A stretch of 7,503 nucleotides of DNA, taken from positions 1-7,503 of the forward strand of contig JAYTXC010000098.1 in assembly GCA_043743145.1 (NCBI GenBank), given 5' to 3'. Both the position numbers and the translations under genes were made by a program. Origin of the DNA: JANYGA01 sp043743145 (GTDB taxonomy: Bacteria; Vulcanimicrobiota; Vulcanimicrobiia; Vulcanimicrobiales; Vulcanimicrobiaceae). This document shows positions 1 to 5,458 of this stretch, piece after piece (positions within the stretch are counted from its first letter, which is position 1; each line of letters opens with the position of its first letter). The notes below the pieces were generated by a model. That model ran no database searches, had not been told where the DNA came from, and saw only the letters and a program-made list of their open reading frames with translations.

Positions 1-335
1 ATGCACGCAACGAGCCGCGGAGCCAAGCGCGGCCGACTCGCGAGCGCACGATCCACCAGGCGCGCGACCAGCGTCTGGGCGGCGCGGAAATCGGAGATCG
101 TGCCGCGCTGGAGCGGCCGCACGACGCGAATCCGCTCGGGCGCGCGGCCTTCCATTTCTTTCGCGGCGTGACCGATGGCGACGATCTCATCGGTGCGCGT
201 ATTGTACGCAACGACGGAGGGCTCGCTGACGATGACGCCCGCGCCGCGTTCGTAGACCACGGTATTGGCCGTCCCGAGATCGAGGCCGATCTCGGGGCTC
301 AGCGTGGAGCGGAGACTGGAAAGCAGCGTGCTCAT
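1..335 (-). CDS. mreB: MreB, rod-shape-determining actin homologue (N-terminal part)
   Basis: MreB is a bacterial actin that polymerises on the inner face of the membrane and guides the elongation machinery of the cell wall. Only the first 111 codons lie in the window; the rest is past the left edge. The translation starts MSTLLSSLRSTLSPEIG and shows the ATP phosphate-1 motif GLDLGTANTVVY at residues 17-28. This is followed by a V-A-I-G-H-A-A-K-E-M-x-GR segment and an R-V-V-R-P-L-x-x-G-x-I-x-DF segment, all in the order and spacing seen in the MreB family. The ATG at 335-333 shares the ATGA overlap with the maf stop, and I see no clear Shine-Dalgarno before it, so it is probably coupled to maf translation. 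Maf-MreB neighbours are known in many bacteria. MreB-like paralogues such as Mbl cannot be separated from MreB on this fragment. Confidence 0.93.
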   Translation of the reverse strand, partial: MSTLLSSLRSTLSPEIGLDLGTANTVVYERGAGVIVSEPSVVAYNTRTDEIVAIGHAAKEMEGRAPERIRVVRPLQRGTISDFRAAQTLVARLVDRALASRPRLAPRLVAC

Positions 336-922
336 CGCGCCACGAGTTCGTAGCCGAGGTCAGGCAGACGGCGCACAAAATCGCCGAGTGGGAAGCCCAT
401 GACGGTGTAGAAATCGCCATCGATTCGCTCGACGAGCGCCGCACCGCGGCCCTGAATGCCGTAGGCGCCGGCCTTGTCCATGGGTTCACCCGTCGCGACG
501 TAGCGTTCGATGGTATCGGGCGAAAGATGTGCGAAACGAACGGTGGTCGATAGCGAGGTCGCGACACGCGCTCCCGTCGCGGTGTCGATGGCGACGTAGG
601 CGGTGTGAACGATGTGTTCGCGGCCCGAGAGTGAGGCGAGCATGGCGGCAGCTTCACGCGCGTCGTGCGGTTTTCCGAGTGCGGTGCCATCGCGGTCGAC
701 GACGGTATCGGCAGCAACGATCAACGCGTTTGGTTCGCGGCCGGCAACGACGTCGGCTTTCGCTCCGGCGTGGAGCGCCGCGAGTTCGCGAGGACCATAC
801 CCGGGACGCTCTCCTTCGTCGACATGACTCGGGACGACGCGCACGGCGAGTCCGAGTGAAGTGAGTAATTCAAAACGCCTCGGTGAAGCGCTTGCAAGGA
901 CGACTGCGTGTAATTCTCGCAA
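332..922 (-). CDS. maf: Maf-family nucleoside triphosphate pyrophosphatase
   Basis: Maf proteins are cytoplasmic house-cleaning enzymes that cut nucleoside triphosphates to the monophosphate and pyrophosphate and are linked to septum control. From the TTG at 922-920 the product has 196 residues, a normal Maf length. It shows the N-terminal L-A-S-A-S-P-R-R motif (residues 9-16), the ADTVV motif with the catalytic Asp (D72), GKP at 83-85, AGAYGIQG at 151-158 and a YTVMGFPL segment near 172-179. The Gln in YGIQG fits the YhdE-type subgroup that prefers dTTP/UTP over m7GTP; this is inference. The reading frame is open further upstream, but those residues do not resemble Maf, and TTG is the only plausible start just before the conserved core. 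No convincing Shine-Dalgarno precedes it. Its TGA overlaps the mreB start as ATGA. Confidence 0.92.
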   Translation of the reverse strand: MRELHAVVLASASPRRFELLTSLGLAVRVVPSHVDEGERPGYGPRELAALHAGAKADVVAGREPNALIVAADTVVDRDGTALGKPHDAREAAAMLASLSGREHIVHTAYVAIDTATGARVATSLSTTVRFAHLSPDTIERYVATGEPMDKAGAYGIQGRGAALVERIDGDFYTVMGFPLGDFVRRLPDLGYELVAR

Positions 923-983
923 AAAGAAACTCGATACATTGAGTATAGGGAACGCCGGACGTCTTTGTATACCTATCGGCAGA

Positions 984-1442
984 TTACTGATAGAACTTCC
1001 CGTCGACGAGCACATATCCGCTGATGTGTCGGGCGCGCGGATCGCGATGCGTGTAATGCACGATGCCGCCACGCTCATCGAAGATGTATTCACCGCGGAC
1101 GACGACGTCTTGGCCTTCGGATAAGGGAATCGGTCCCGTGAGGTCCACGTTGTCTTCCACGCGAACCGTGAGACCGCGGCCCGCGGATCCCGATAGGTGA
1201 AGTAAGAAACCTTCGTGGTTGCCGCTACGTCCGCGATGCGTACCGAGCATGCGTGCGACGCTGCCGTTGGCGATAACTTCGATGTGCGAACGCCCGGCCC
1301 GCCACGCGTCGTAGACCGCGCCGTTATCGCTCGTGACGCCCGTGGTTCCGGTGCTGGTCGCGCTTTGCGCGCATGCCGAAAGTGCGAGAGCGATGGTGAG
1401 CACGAGCATGATCGGTCGGATCCGCGTTCGGCGATCGTTCAT
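984..1442 (-). CDS. DUF3465-family lipoprotein of unknown function
   Basis: The product has 152 residues. It starts with an Arg-rich n-region, a hydrophobic stretch (about residues 11-20) and a lipobox LSAC with the lipidated Cys at 24, so it should be a membrane-anchored lipoprotein outside the cytoplasm. The mature part matches what I recall of DUF3465: a middle stretch H-E-G-F-L-L-H-L, an E-D-N-V-D-L segment (residues 96-101), V-V-V-R-G-E-Y near 113-119 and the diagnostic GGIVHYTHRDP at 125-135, then H-I-S-G-Y and a K-F-Y-Q end. The family is small, mostly reported from proteobacteria, and has no known function; an OB-like beta barrel is plausible but not shown. The ATG overlaps the lysA stop (ATGA) and has no own Shine-Dalgarno, so translation is likely coupled to lysA. 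Base composition looks like that of its neighbours. Confidence 0.82.
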   Translation of the reverse strand: MNDRRTRIRPIMLVLTIALALSACAQSATSTGTTGVTSDNGAVYDAWRAGRSHIEVIANGSVARMLGTHRGRSGNHEGFLLHLSGSAGRGLTVRVEDNVDLTGPIPLSEGQDVVVRGEYIFDERGGIVHYTHRDPRARHISGYVLVDGKFYQ

Positions 1443-2719
1443 CGCACGTCGTTGCGCAAGATGTCGGCGGCTTCTTCGCGACGGACCGCGAGCGCATGTT
1501 CGCCATGTCCCGCAAACGCGATCGCCGGGCGTGGAAAGCGGTTGTAATTACTCGCCATACTGTACGTGTAAGCTCCGGTGGTCCCGAGTGCGAGGAGGTC
1601 GCCCGGCGCGAGGTCGGCCGGGAGAGGCGCGACGACGAGACGGTCGTTTTCGCAGGAGCGACCGCATACGGTCGTTTCCTCGAGCGGCGCGTCTGAGTCG
1701 CGGTTGGCGAGAGTGGGGTGGTGATAGGCGCCGTAGAGGGCGGGTCGCGGATTATCGGCGATTCCGCCGTCGACGATCGCGAATTTGCGCGCACCCTGAT
1801 GTTTGATTGTGACGACGCGATACAGCGACATTCCGGCATCGGCGACGATACTGCGTCCGGGTTCGAGGCCCAAGCGCGGTGCGGTGATGCCCCGCTCACG
1901 GGCGCCCGCCCCGAGATCGTTCACGAGCGTCCCGATCGCCGATTCCAGATCGAAGCGTGCGGCCCCGGGGATGGGGTCGACGCCGAATCCCCCGCCGAGG
2001 ACGAGATCGGTAAGCGGCGCGCCCGCGGCGAGCGCTCGCGCGTAAGCATCGAGGAGGATCGGCAAGCTCGCATCGTAGGGCGCCGCATCGAAGATCTGCG
2101 AGCCGAGATGGCTATGCAATCCAACGAGGCGTATTCCGGGCGAAGCGACGGCAAATGCGACGGCGCGCTCGAGTTCGCGAAGGGGAAATCCGAATTTCGA
2201 TTCTTCGCCGCCCGTCCGAACGTAGGCGTGCGTGTGTGCCTCGATGCCCGTGTTGACGCGCAGGAGAACGTGGATGGGTCGAGCGTGATCGGCCAGGCGT
2301 GCGAGCGCGTCGAGTTCGTCGTGATGATCGACGACGACCCGCCCGACACGGCCGCTCGCCGCAGCGACGAGTTCGTCGTGCGTCTTGCCGCAACCGTGAA
2401 AGACCATTCGCTCGGGCGCGATGCCGGCGGCTTCCCCCGTGAGTAATTCGCCGAGCGAACAGACGTCGAGCCCGAGCGCGCTCGCGCCGATGCGCCGTGC
2501 GAGTCCCACGAAAAGTAACGCCTTGCCCGCGTAGCACGCGTCGATCGCATAGGTGCGCACGAACGTTTCGAAGCGCGCAATATTTGCTGCGAGCACGTCG
2601 CCATCAAGGGCGAGCAGCGGTGTCCCGTACGTCGTTGCGAGCACGCTCGCGGCCACGCCGCCGATCTCCAGATGACCGAGCGGCGCAAGCGTCGGGTGGT
2701 CGGGCTTAGCGATCGACAC
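1439..2719 (-). CDS. lysA: Diaminopimelate decarboxylase
   Basis: LysA is a PLP enzyme that decarboxylates meso-diaminopimelate to L-lysine, the last step of the pathway that also supplies peptidoglycan. The GTG start at 2719-2717 gives 426 residues, typical of the family. It shows the PLP lysine in YAGKA (K66), HSHLGSQI at 202-209, the phosphate-binding GGGFG at 242-246, EPGR at 286-289, VDGGIADNPRPALY at 316-329, the substrate-side CGRSCE motif (352-357) contributed across the dimer, and GAYTYSM plus NYNRFPRP near the end. All fold III decarboxylase landmarks are present, so it should be active. The start is chosen because GGGAG lies 6 nt upstream and the residues before it belong to nadD in another frame. 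It overlaps nadD by 14 bp and the DUF3465 start by 4 bp. Ornithine/arginine decarboxylases of the same fold are less likely given the CGxxCE and DGGIxDNxRPALY motifs. Confidence 0.95.
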   Translation of the reverse strand: MSIAKPDHPTLAPLGHLEIGGVAASVLATTYGTPLLALDGDVLAANIARFETFVRTYAIDACYAGKALLFVGLARRIGASALGLDVCSLGELLTGEAAGIAPERMVFHGCGKTHDELVAAASGRVGRVVVDHHDELDALARLADHARPIHVLLRVNTGIEAHTHAYVRTGGEESKFGFPLRELERAVAFAVASPGIRLVGLHSHLGSQIFDAAPYDASLPILLDAYARALAAGAPLTDLVLGGGFGVDPIPGAARFDLESAIGTLVNDLGAGARERGITAPRLGLEPGRSIVADAGMSLYRVVTIKHQGARKFAIVDGGIADNPRPALYGAYHHPTLANRDSDAPLEETTVCGRSCENDRLVVAPLPADLAPGDLLALGTTGAYTYSMASNYNRFPRPAIAFAGHGEHALAVRREEAADILRNDVR

Positions 2720-3326
2720 CAGATTCTCCCAAGCGATAGAGGTCGTGCTCTGCGATGTAGCGCCGCACGCCTTCGGGCACGAGATAGCGCACGCTTCCAC
2801 CGCGCGCGAGCTGTGCGCGAACGAGCGTTGCGGAGCCGTTGAGTGCGGGCAAATCGAGCACGTGGAGCTTCGCGCGTTCGTGCGGCGCGAGCGTCGCGAG
2901 GAGCGTATCGACGCGCTCGGGCGCGCGCTCGGCGCGTGGTGCGATCGCGAAGGCATCGAGCGCGCCGAGCACGACATCGAAGCGCTGCCAGGGTGAATCG
3001 ACGAGTGAATCGCCGCCGACGACGAAGGTGAGTTCGTCGCTGGGATACTTCGCGCGCAAACGTGGCATGAGGTCGGCACTGTAGCCCGTGGCGTCGTCCT
3101 GCACGTCGATATCGTCGAGGGCGAAGTGAGCGTTGGGTGCCAAGGCAATACGCAGCATCTCGAGACGTTGGACGATCGTCGCATTCGGTTGCGTGCGATA
3201 GTGCGAACCGCGTGTCGGTAAGAAGATCATCCGCTCGAGGCCGAGTTCGACGCGCGCGGCTTCGGCGACGAAGAGATGCGCGTTATGAACCGGATCGAAT
3301 GTCCCGCCGAAAAGGCCGATCTTCAC
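2706..3326 (-). CDS. nadD: Nicotinate-nucleotide adenylyltransferase
   Basis: NadD joins ATP and nicotinate mononucleotide to give deamido-NAD, the shared step of de novo and salvage NAD synthesis. The 206-residue product opens with the nucleotidyltransferase signature GGTFDPVHNAHL (7-18). It continues with FLPTRGSHYR (35-44), where H42 sits at the His of the usual PPHK-like loop, then FVVGGDSL (101-108) and SATLVR (165-170), in place of the usual ISST-x-IR. It closes with YLVPEGVRRYIAEHDLY (181-197), the standard NadD C-terminus. The prolines of the PPHK loop are missing here. The start is GTG (3326-3324), sharing a GTGA overlap with the stop of the small membrane protein upstream. I see no Shine-Dalgarno, so coupling is likely. 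In many genomes rsfS follows obg-nadD; here lysA follows directly. Confidence 0.94.
   Translation of the reverse strand: MKIGLFGGTFDPVHNAHLFVAEAARVELGLERMIFLPTRGSHYRTQPNATIVQRLEMLRIALAPNAHFALDDIDVQDDATGYSADLMPRLRAKYPSDELTFVVGGDSLVDSPWQRFDVVLGALDAFAIAPRAERAPERVDTLLATLAPHERAKLHVLDLPALNGSATLVRAQLARGGSVRYLVPEGVRRYIAEHDLYRLGESGVDR
2726..2730 (-). promoter_or_regulatory. Shine-Dalgarno of lysA
   Basis: On the minus strand GGGAG stands 6 nt before the GTG at 2719. It lies inside the last codons of nadD, and it decides the lysA start, since the frame itself is open far upstream. Confidence 0.6.
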
Positions 3327-3469
3327 GGCGAGGCGCGCGGGTGGACGACTGCCGCATGACGATCGACGTGCCCGTTCGAGCCGATGCGATATCCCGCGTA
3401 GAACGAAATTGCGATAACGATCACGACCGCAAGAAAGAAGGCGCTGTAAAATTTCGCCGTCGCGCTCAC
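3323..3469 (-). CDS. Small single-pass membrane protein, unknown
   Basis: I do not recognise this protein. From the GTG at 3469-3467 it has 48 residues: a short N-terminus with one Lys (VSATAKF), one strongly hydrophobic segment at about residues 9-29 (A-F-F-L-A-V-V-I-V-I-A-I-S core), then a polar tail with several His and Arg. The start is supported by AAAGGGGA placed 6 nt upstream; in-frame starts at 3505 (GTG) and 3496 (ATG) would add 12 or 9 residues before the membrane segment but lack such a site. The stop overlaps the nadD start (GTGA), which argues that it is translated and not a chance frame. It could be a free micro-protein, or the stub of a once longer membrane protein, since LytR-type proteins are sometimes found in this position in other genomes. 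That last idea is inference. Confidence 0.6.
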   Translation of the reverse strand: MSATAKFYSAFFLAVVIVIAISFYAGYRIGSNGHVDRHAAVVHPRASP

Positions 3470-3475
3470 TCCCGG

Positions 3476-3483
3476 TCCCCTTT
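3476..3483 (-). promoter_or_regulatory. Shine-Dalgarno of the 48-residue membrane protein
   Basis: The minus strand reads AAAGGGGA 6 nt before the GTG at 3469. It is one of the strongest ribosome sites in the window and favours this start over in-frame starts at 3496 and 3505. Confidence 0.55.
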
Positions 3484-3514
3484 CACGAAGATGCATGGTC
3501 CTCACGCGCAGCGA

Positions 3515-3539
3515 GTGAAGAGCGCGCGGCGCTCTTCAC
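3515..3539 (-). repeat. Perfect 11-bp hairpin on the obg stop codon
   Basis: GTGAAGAGCGC (3515-3525) and GCGCTCTTCAC (3529-3539) are perfect inverted arms with a 3-nt loop. The structure covers the obg TGA (3538-3536) and ends 45 nt before the next start. No T-run follows on the minus strand, so it is not a classic intrinsic terminator. It may stabilise the 3' end of the obg message or lower expression of downstream genes. Confidence 0.6.
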
Positions 3540-4801
3540 GAATAATCGAATTCGAACTCCGAGATGCGCACGGTATCGCCTTCGCGTGCTCCACGTTCCT
3601 GGAGTGCTTTATCGACGCCCATCTTCGTGAGCACTTGTTCGAAGTGCGCGAGGCCTTCGTCGGTGTCGAAATCGGTCATCGCGGCGAGACGCTCGATGCG
3701 ATCGCCCGAGACCACGTAGGTTCCATCGGGATCGACATTGATGACGAACGCTTCTTGTGGCGTGAGGACGAATCGCGGTGCATCGGGCGCGACGACGTCG
3801 GGCATTGGGGTCGCAGCAATGGTTTGGAACGCGGCGAAGAGCAAGTCGCGCACGCCCTCGTTTGTGGCAGCCGAGATGCCGCGAAGACCGGGGATCGTCT
3901 CTTTGAGGAGATCGAAGGTCGCTTTCGCATCGGGCAGATCGAGCTTCGAAATCACGTAGAGTGTCGGCCGCAGCGAGAGCGCGGGGTTCCAGAGGCGGAG
4001 TTCCTCTTCGATGGTATGTTTCGCAGCGAGAATCTCTTCGGGCGTAAGCGCGCCGTCCATCAGGTGGATAAGGACGCGCGTGCGCTCGATGTGGCGTAAG
4101 AATTTGTCGCCGAGGCCCGTACCCTGGTGCGCGCCTTCGATGAGGCCGGGCACGTCGACCATCACGAACGATTCTTCGGGGCCGAGGCGCACGACGCCGA
4201 GTTGCGGTTCGAGCGTGGTGAACGGATAGTCGGCGATCTTCGGCCGCGCCGCGGAGGCAACGGAAAGGAGCGTCGATTTCCCCGCATTTGGTAGGCCGAC
4301 GACGCCGCAATCGGCGATGAGTTTGAGTTCGAGGCGCAACGTCGCGGTCTCGGGCGGCTCGCCTTTTTCGGCGAAGCGTGGCGCTTGCCGCGTCGAGGTC
4401 GCGTAGTGTTGGTTGCCGAGTCCGCCGCGACCGCCGCGCGCGACGCGAATCCGTTCGCCCTCCGCGCTGAGATCGGCGACGACGTATTCGCGACCGTCTT
4501 CTTCGATGCGGTAGACGAGCGTGCCGATCGGCACGCCAATCACGAGATCGTCCATGCTGCGACCGGACTTATTGGAATTACCGCCCGGCTTGCCGGAATC
4601 GGCCGCAAACTGTTTCTTGAAGCGGAACTCGATGAGCGTTGAAAGTTCGGGCGTCGCCTGCAAGATGACGTCGCCACCGTGCCCGCCGTCGCCGCCGGCA
4701 GGGCCACCCTCGGGGACGTATTTCTCACGGCGCCAGGCGATAATGCCGTCGCCGCCGCGGCCGCCGCTGACGTCGATCTGGACTTCATCGATAAATTGCA
4801 T
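3536..4801 (-). CDS. obg: Obg/CgtA family GTPase
   Basis: Obg is an essential GTPase that binds the 50S subunit and links late ribosome assembly to nutrient state. The 421-residue product has the three expected parts. Residues 1 to about 158 form the Gly-rich Obg fold (SGGRGGDGI, PAGGDGGHGGDVI, ARGGRGGLGN). Residues about 160-330 form the G domain with G1 GLPNAGKST (169-177), G3 DVPGLIEGA (216-224), G4 SKLD (285-288) and G5 SAA (310-312). Residues about 343-420 form the C-terminal OCT domain ending in an acidic E-F-E-F-D-Y-S tail. G4 has Ser where NKxD is usual. The ATG at 4801-4799 begins the conserved MQFIDEV start. A GAGGGAG stretch lies 11 nt upstream, partly inside a small dyad. rpmA lies upstream as in many bacteria, but a terminator stands between them. 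Confidence 0.96.
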   Translation of the reverse strand: MQFIDEVQIDVSGGRGGDGIIAWRREKYVPEGGPAGGDGGHGGDVILQATPELSTLIEFRFKKQFAADSGKPGGNSNKSGRSMDDLVIGVPIGTLVYRIEEDGREYVVADLSAEGERIRVARGGRGGLGNQHYATSTRQAPRFAEKGEPPETATLRLELKLIADCGVVGLPNAGKSTLLSVASAARPKIADYPFTTLEPQLGVVRLGPEESFVMVDVPGLIEGAHQGTGLGDKFLRHIERTRVLIHLMDGALTPEEILAAKHTIEEELRLWNPALSLRPTLYVISKLDLPDAKATFDLLKETIPGLRGISAATNEGVRDLLFAAFQTIAATPMPDVVAPDAPRFVLTPQEAFVINVDPDGTYVVSGDRIERLAAMTDFDTDEGLAHFEQVLTKMGVDKALQERGAREGDTVRISEFEFDYS

Positions 4802-4810
4802 TCGTGCTCA

Positions 4811-4825
4811 GGCTCCCTCGGAGCC
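4811..4825 (-). promoter_or_regulatory. Small dyad holding the presumed obg ribosome site
   Basis: GGCTCC (4811-4816) and GGAGCC (4820-4825) are inverted arms around a 3-nt loop. On the minus strand the loop and 3' arm read GAGGGAGCC, which contains the only Shine-Dalgarno-like stretch before obg. Folding of this dyad would hide the site. The stem is only 6 bp, so a chance origin is possible. Confidence 0.35.
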
Positions 4826-4858
4826 GAGGCCGCCGAACGTTCGATAAGAGTTGGCTTC

Positions 4859-4885
4859 AAAAACAGAAAAGAGCCCGGAGGCTCT
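4859..4885 (-). terminator. Intrinsic terminator after rpmA
   Basis: On the minus strand AGAGCC-TCCG-GGCTCT (4885-4870) forms a 6-bp GC-rich stem with a tetraloop, followed at once by TTTCTGTTTTTG. It starts about 30 nt after the rpmA stop. This is the standard shape of a rho-independent terminator and would end or attenuate rpmA transcription before obg. Confidence 0.75.
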
Positions 4886-4916
4886 CGGTCCGTCTACGGC
4901 CGACGTGCGCGAAGTG

Positions 4917-5195
4917 CTACGCGGGAACGATGACGTTGACGTGCTTGCGATTGCGCTTCTCGGTAAACGTCACGGTGCCGGAGACGAGCGCGAAAAGCGT
5001 ATCATCCTTGCCGATGCCGACGCCGAGCCCGGGGTAGAATTTCGTTCCACGCTGGCGGACGATGATGTTGCCCGCGAGAACCGCTTCGCCGCCGAAGCGT
5101 TTTACGCCGAGGCGCTGCGAATTGGAGTCGCGACCGTTGCGCGTGGAGCCCGCGCCTTTTTTCGAGGCGAAGAGCTGCAGATCGAACATGAACAT
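4917..5195 (-). CDS. rpmA: Large-subunit ribosomal protein L27
   Basis: L27 sits near the peptidyl-transferase centre of the 50S subunit, with its N-terminus reaching the tRNA ends. From the ATG at 5195 the product has 92 residues; a second in-frame ATG at 5189 would give 90. The sequence begins MFMFDLQLFASKKGAGSTRN, then GRDSNSQRLGVKRFGGEAV and IIVRQRGTKFYPG, all diagnostic of L27. The DLQLFA-S stretch before KKG is the N-terminal extension that in Staphylococcus and relatives is cut by the Prp protease after the Phe; the mature protein here should start at Ala or nearby. The usual partners rplU and prp are not beside it: upstream is a spacer and then fabF on the other strand. No clear Shine-Dalgarno lies before either ATG. 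A perfect hairpin ends 10 nt before the start, and a terminator follows the TAG. Confidence 0.95.
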   Translation of the reverse strand: MFMFDLQLFASKKGAGSTRNGRDSNSQRLGVKRFGGEAVLAGNIIVRQRGTKFYPGLGVGIGKDDTLFALVSGTVTFTEKRNRKHVNVIVPA

Positions 5196-5205
5196 AGCCG
5201 AGAGA

Positions 5206-5244
5206 GTGTACCAGGGTTGCCGCACAGCCGCAACCCTGGTACAC
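5206..5244. repeat. Perfect 15-bp inverted repeat in the rpmA leader
   Basis: GTGTACCAGGGTTGC (5206-5220) and GCAACCCTGGTACAC (5230-5244) are perfect inverted arms around a 9-nt spacer. In rpmA mRNA the structure would end 10 nt before the ATG at 5195, within reach of the initiating ribosome. No T-run follows on either strand, so a standard terminator is unlikely. It could be an RNA control element for L27, a protein-binding operator in the divergent spacer, or one copy of a dispersed palindromic repeat. The sequence alone does not decide. Confidence 0.85.
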
Positions 5245-5458
5245 GCTCCCACCTGGTGCCTGGCGAGGTTCAAGGGGATGCGGGTGTCGTTAGCATACCT
5301 TTGAGAGGCTTTCTAGGGCGGTCATCGCGGCCGCCCTTCGTGCGTCGGCACGCTTTGAAGCGGCGGCGTGGAGACGAGTCGTTTACGTCCGCGGAGAGCG
5401 GATACGAACGGGCGGGCGAGGCGCGACAGACGCGCGAGCGCTCGAGTGAGGGAATCGG
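5245..5458. other. Divergent spacer between rpmA and fabF
   Basis: I see no gene here. It holds a 6-bp GGGCGG/CCGCCC dyad (5316-5336), a short CGTGC/GCACG dyad (about 5339-5352) and a 10-bp palindrome CGAGCGCTCG (5435-5444) just before the fabF ribosome site. A TATGCT (5297-5292, minus strand) could be the -10 of an rpmA promoter but has no matching -35. I find no convincing promoter for fabF by eye, though one is expected in this stretch. Confidence 0.5.
5448..5453 (+). promoter_or_regulatory. Shine-Dalgarno of fabF
   Basis: GAGGGA stands 5 nt before the TTG at 5459 and supports this rare start codon; the conserved N-terminus (EKKRVVITGMG) begins right after it. Confidence 0.65.

Noticed and set aside
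168..864. Plus-strand and alternative minus-strand reading frames opposite maf and mreB
   Set aside because: Their products are rich in Arg and Ala, lack any family motif, and lie over clearly conserved maf and mreB codons; they are by-products of GC-rich coding.
923..983. TATACT (947-942, minus strand) as the -10 of a maf promoter
   Set aside because: No -35-like hexamer lies 16-18 bp upstream, and the leader would be only about 13 nt long. A promoter in this 61-bp gap is possible but I cannot support this one.
1718..2446. A 242-codon open frame on the plus strand opposite lysA
   Set aside because: It mirrors lysA codons, has no recognisable domain, and the opposite strand carries every LysA landmark.
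4834..4843. CGAACGTTCG palindrome as a LexA-type SOS box before obg
   Set aside because: The Gram-positive LexA box has four bases between CGAAC and GTTCG; here there are none, and obg is not an SOS gene.
5206..5244. Reading the 15-bp inverted repeat as an intrinsic terminator or as transposon ends
   Set aside because: No T-run follows on either strand, and there is no transposase and no target-site duplication nearby.
5196..5458. A tRNA or other structured RNA gene in the rpmA-fabF spacer
   Set aside because: A GTTCAAG near 5269 resembles a T-arm, but no cloverleaf, anticodon arm or acceptor pairing can be built around it.
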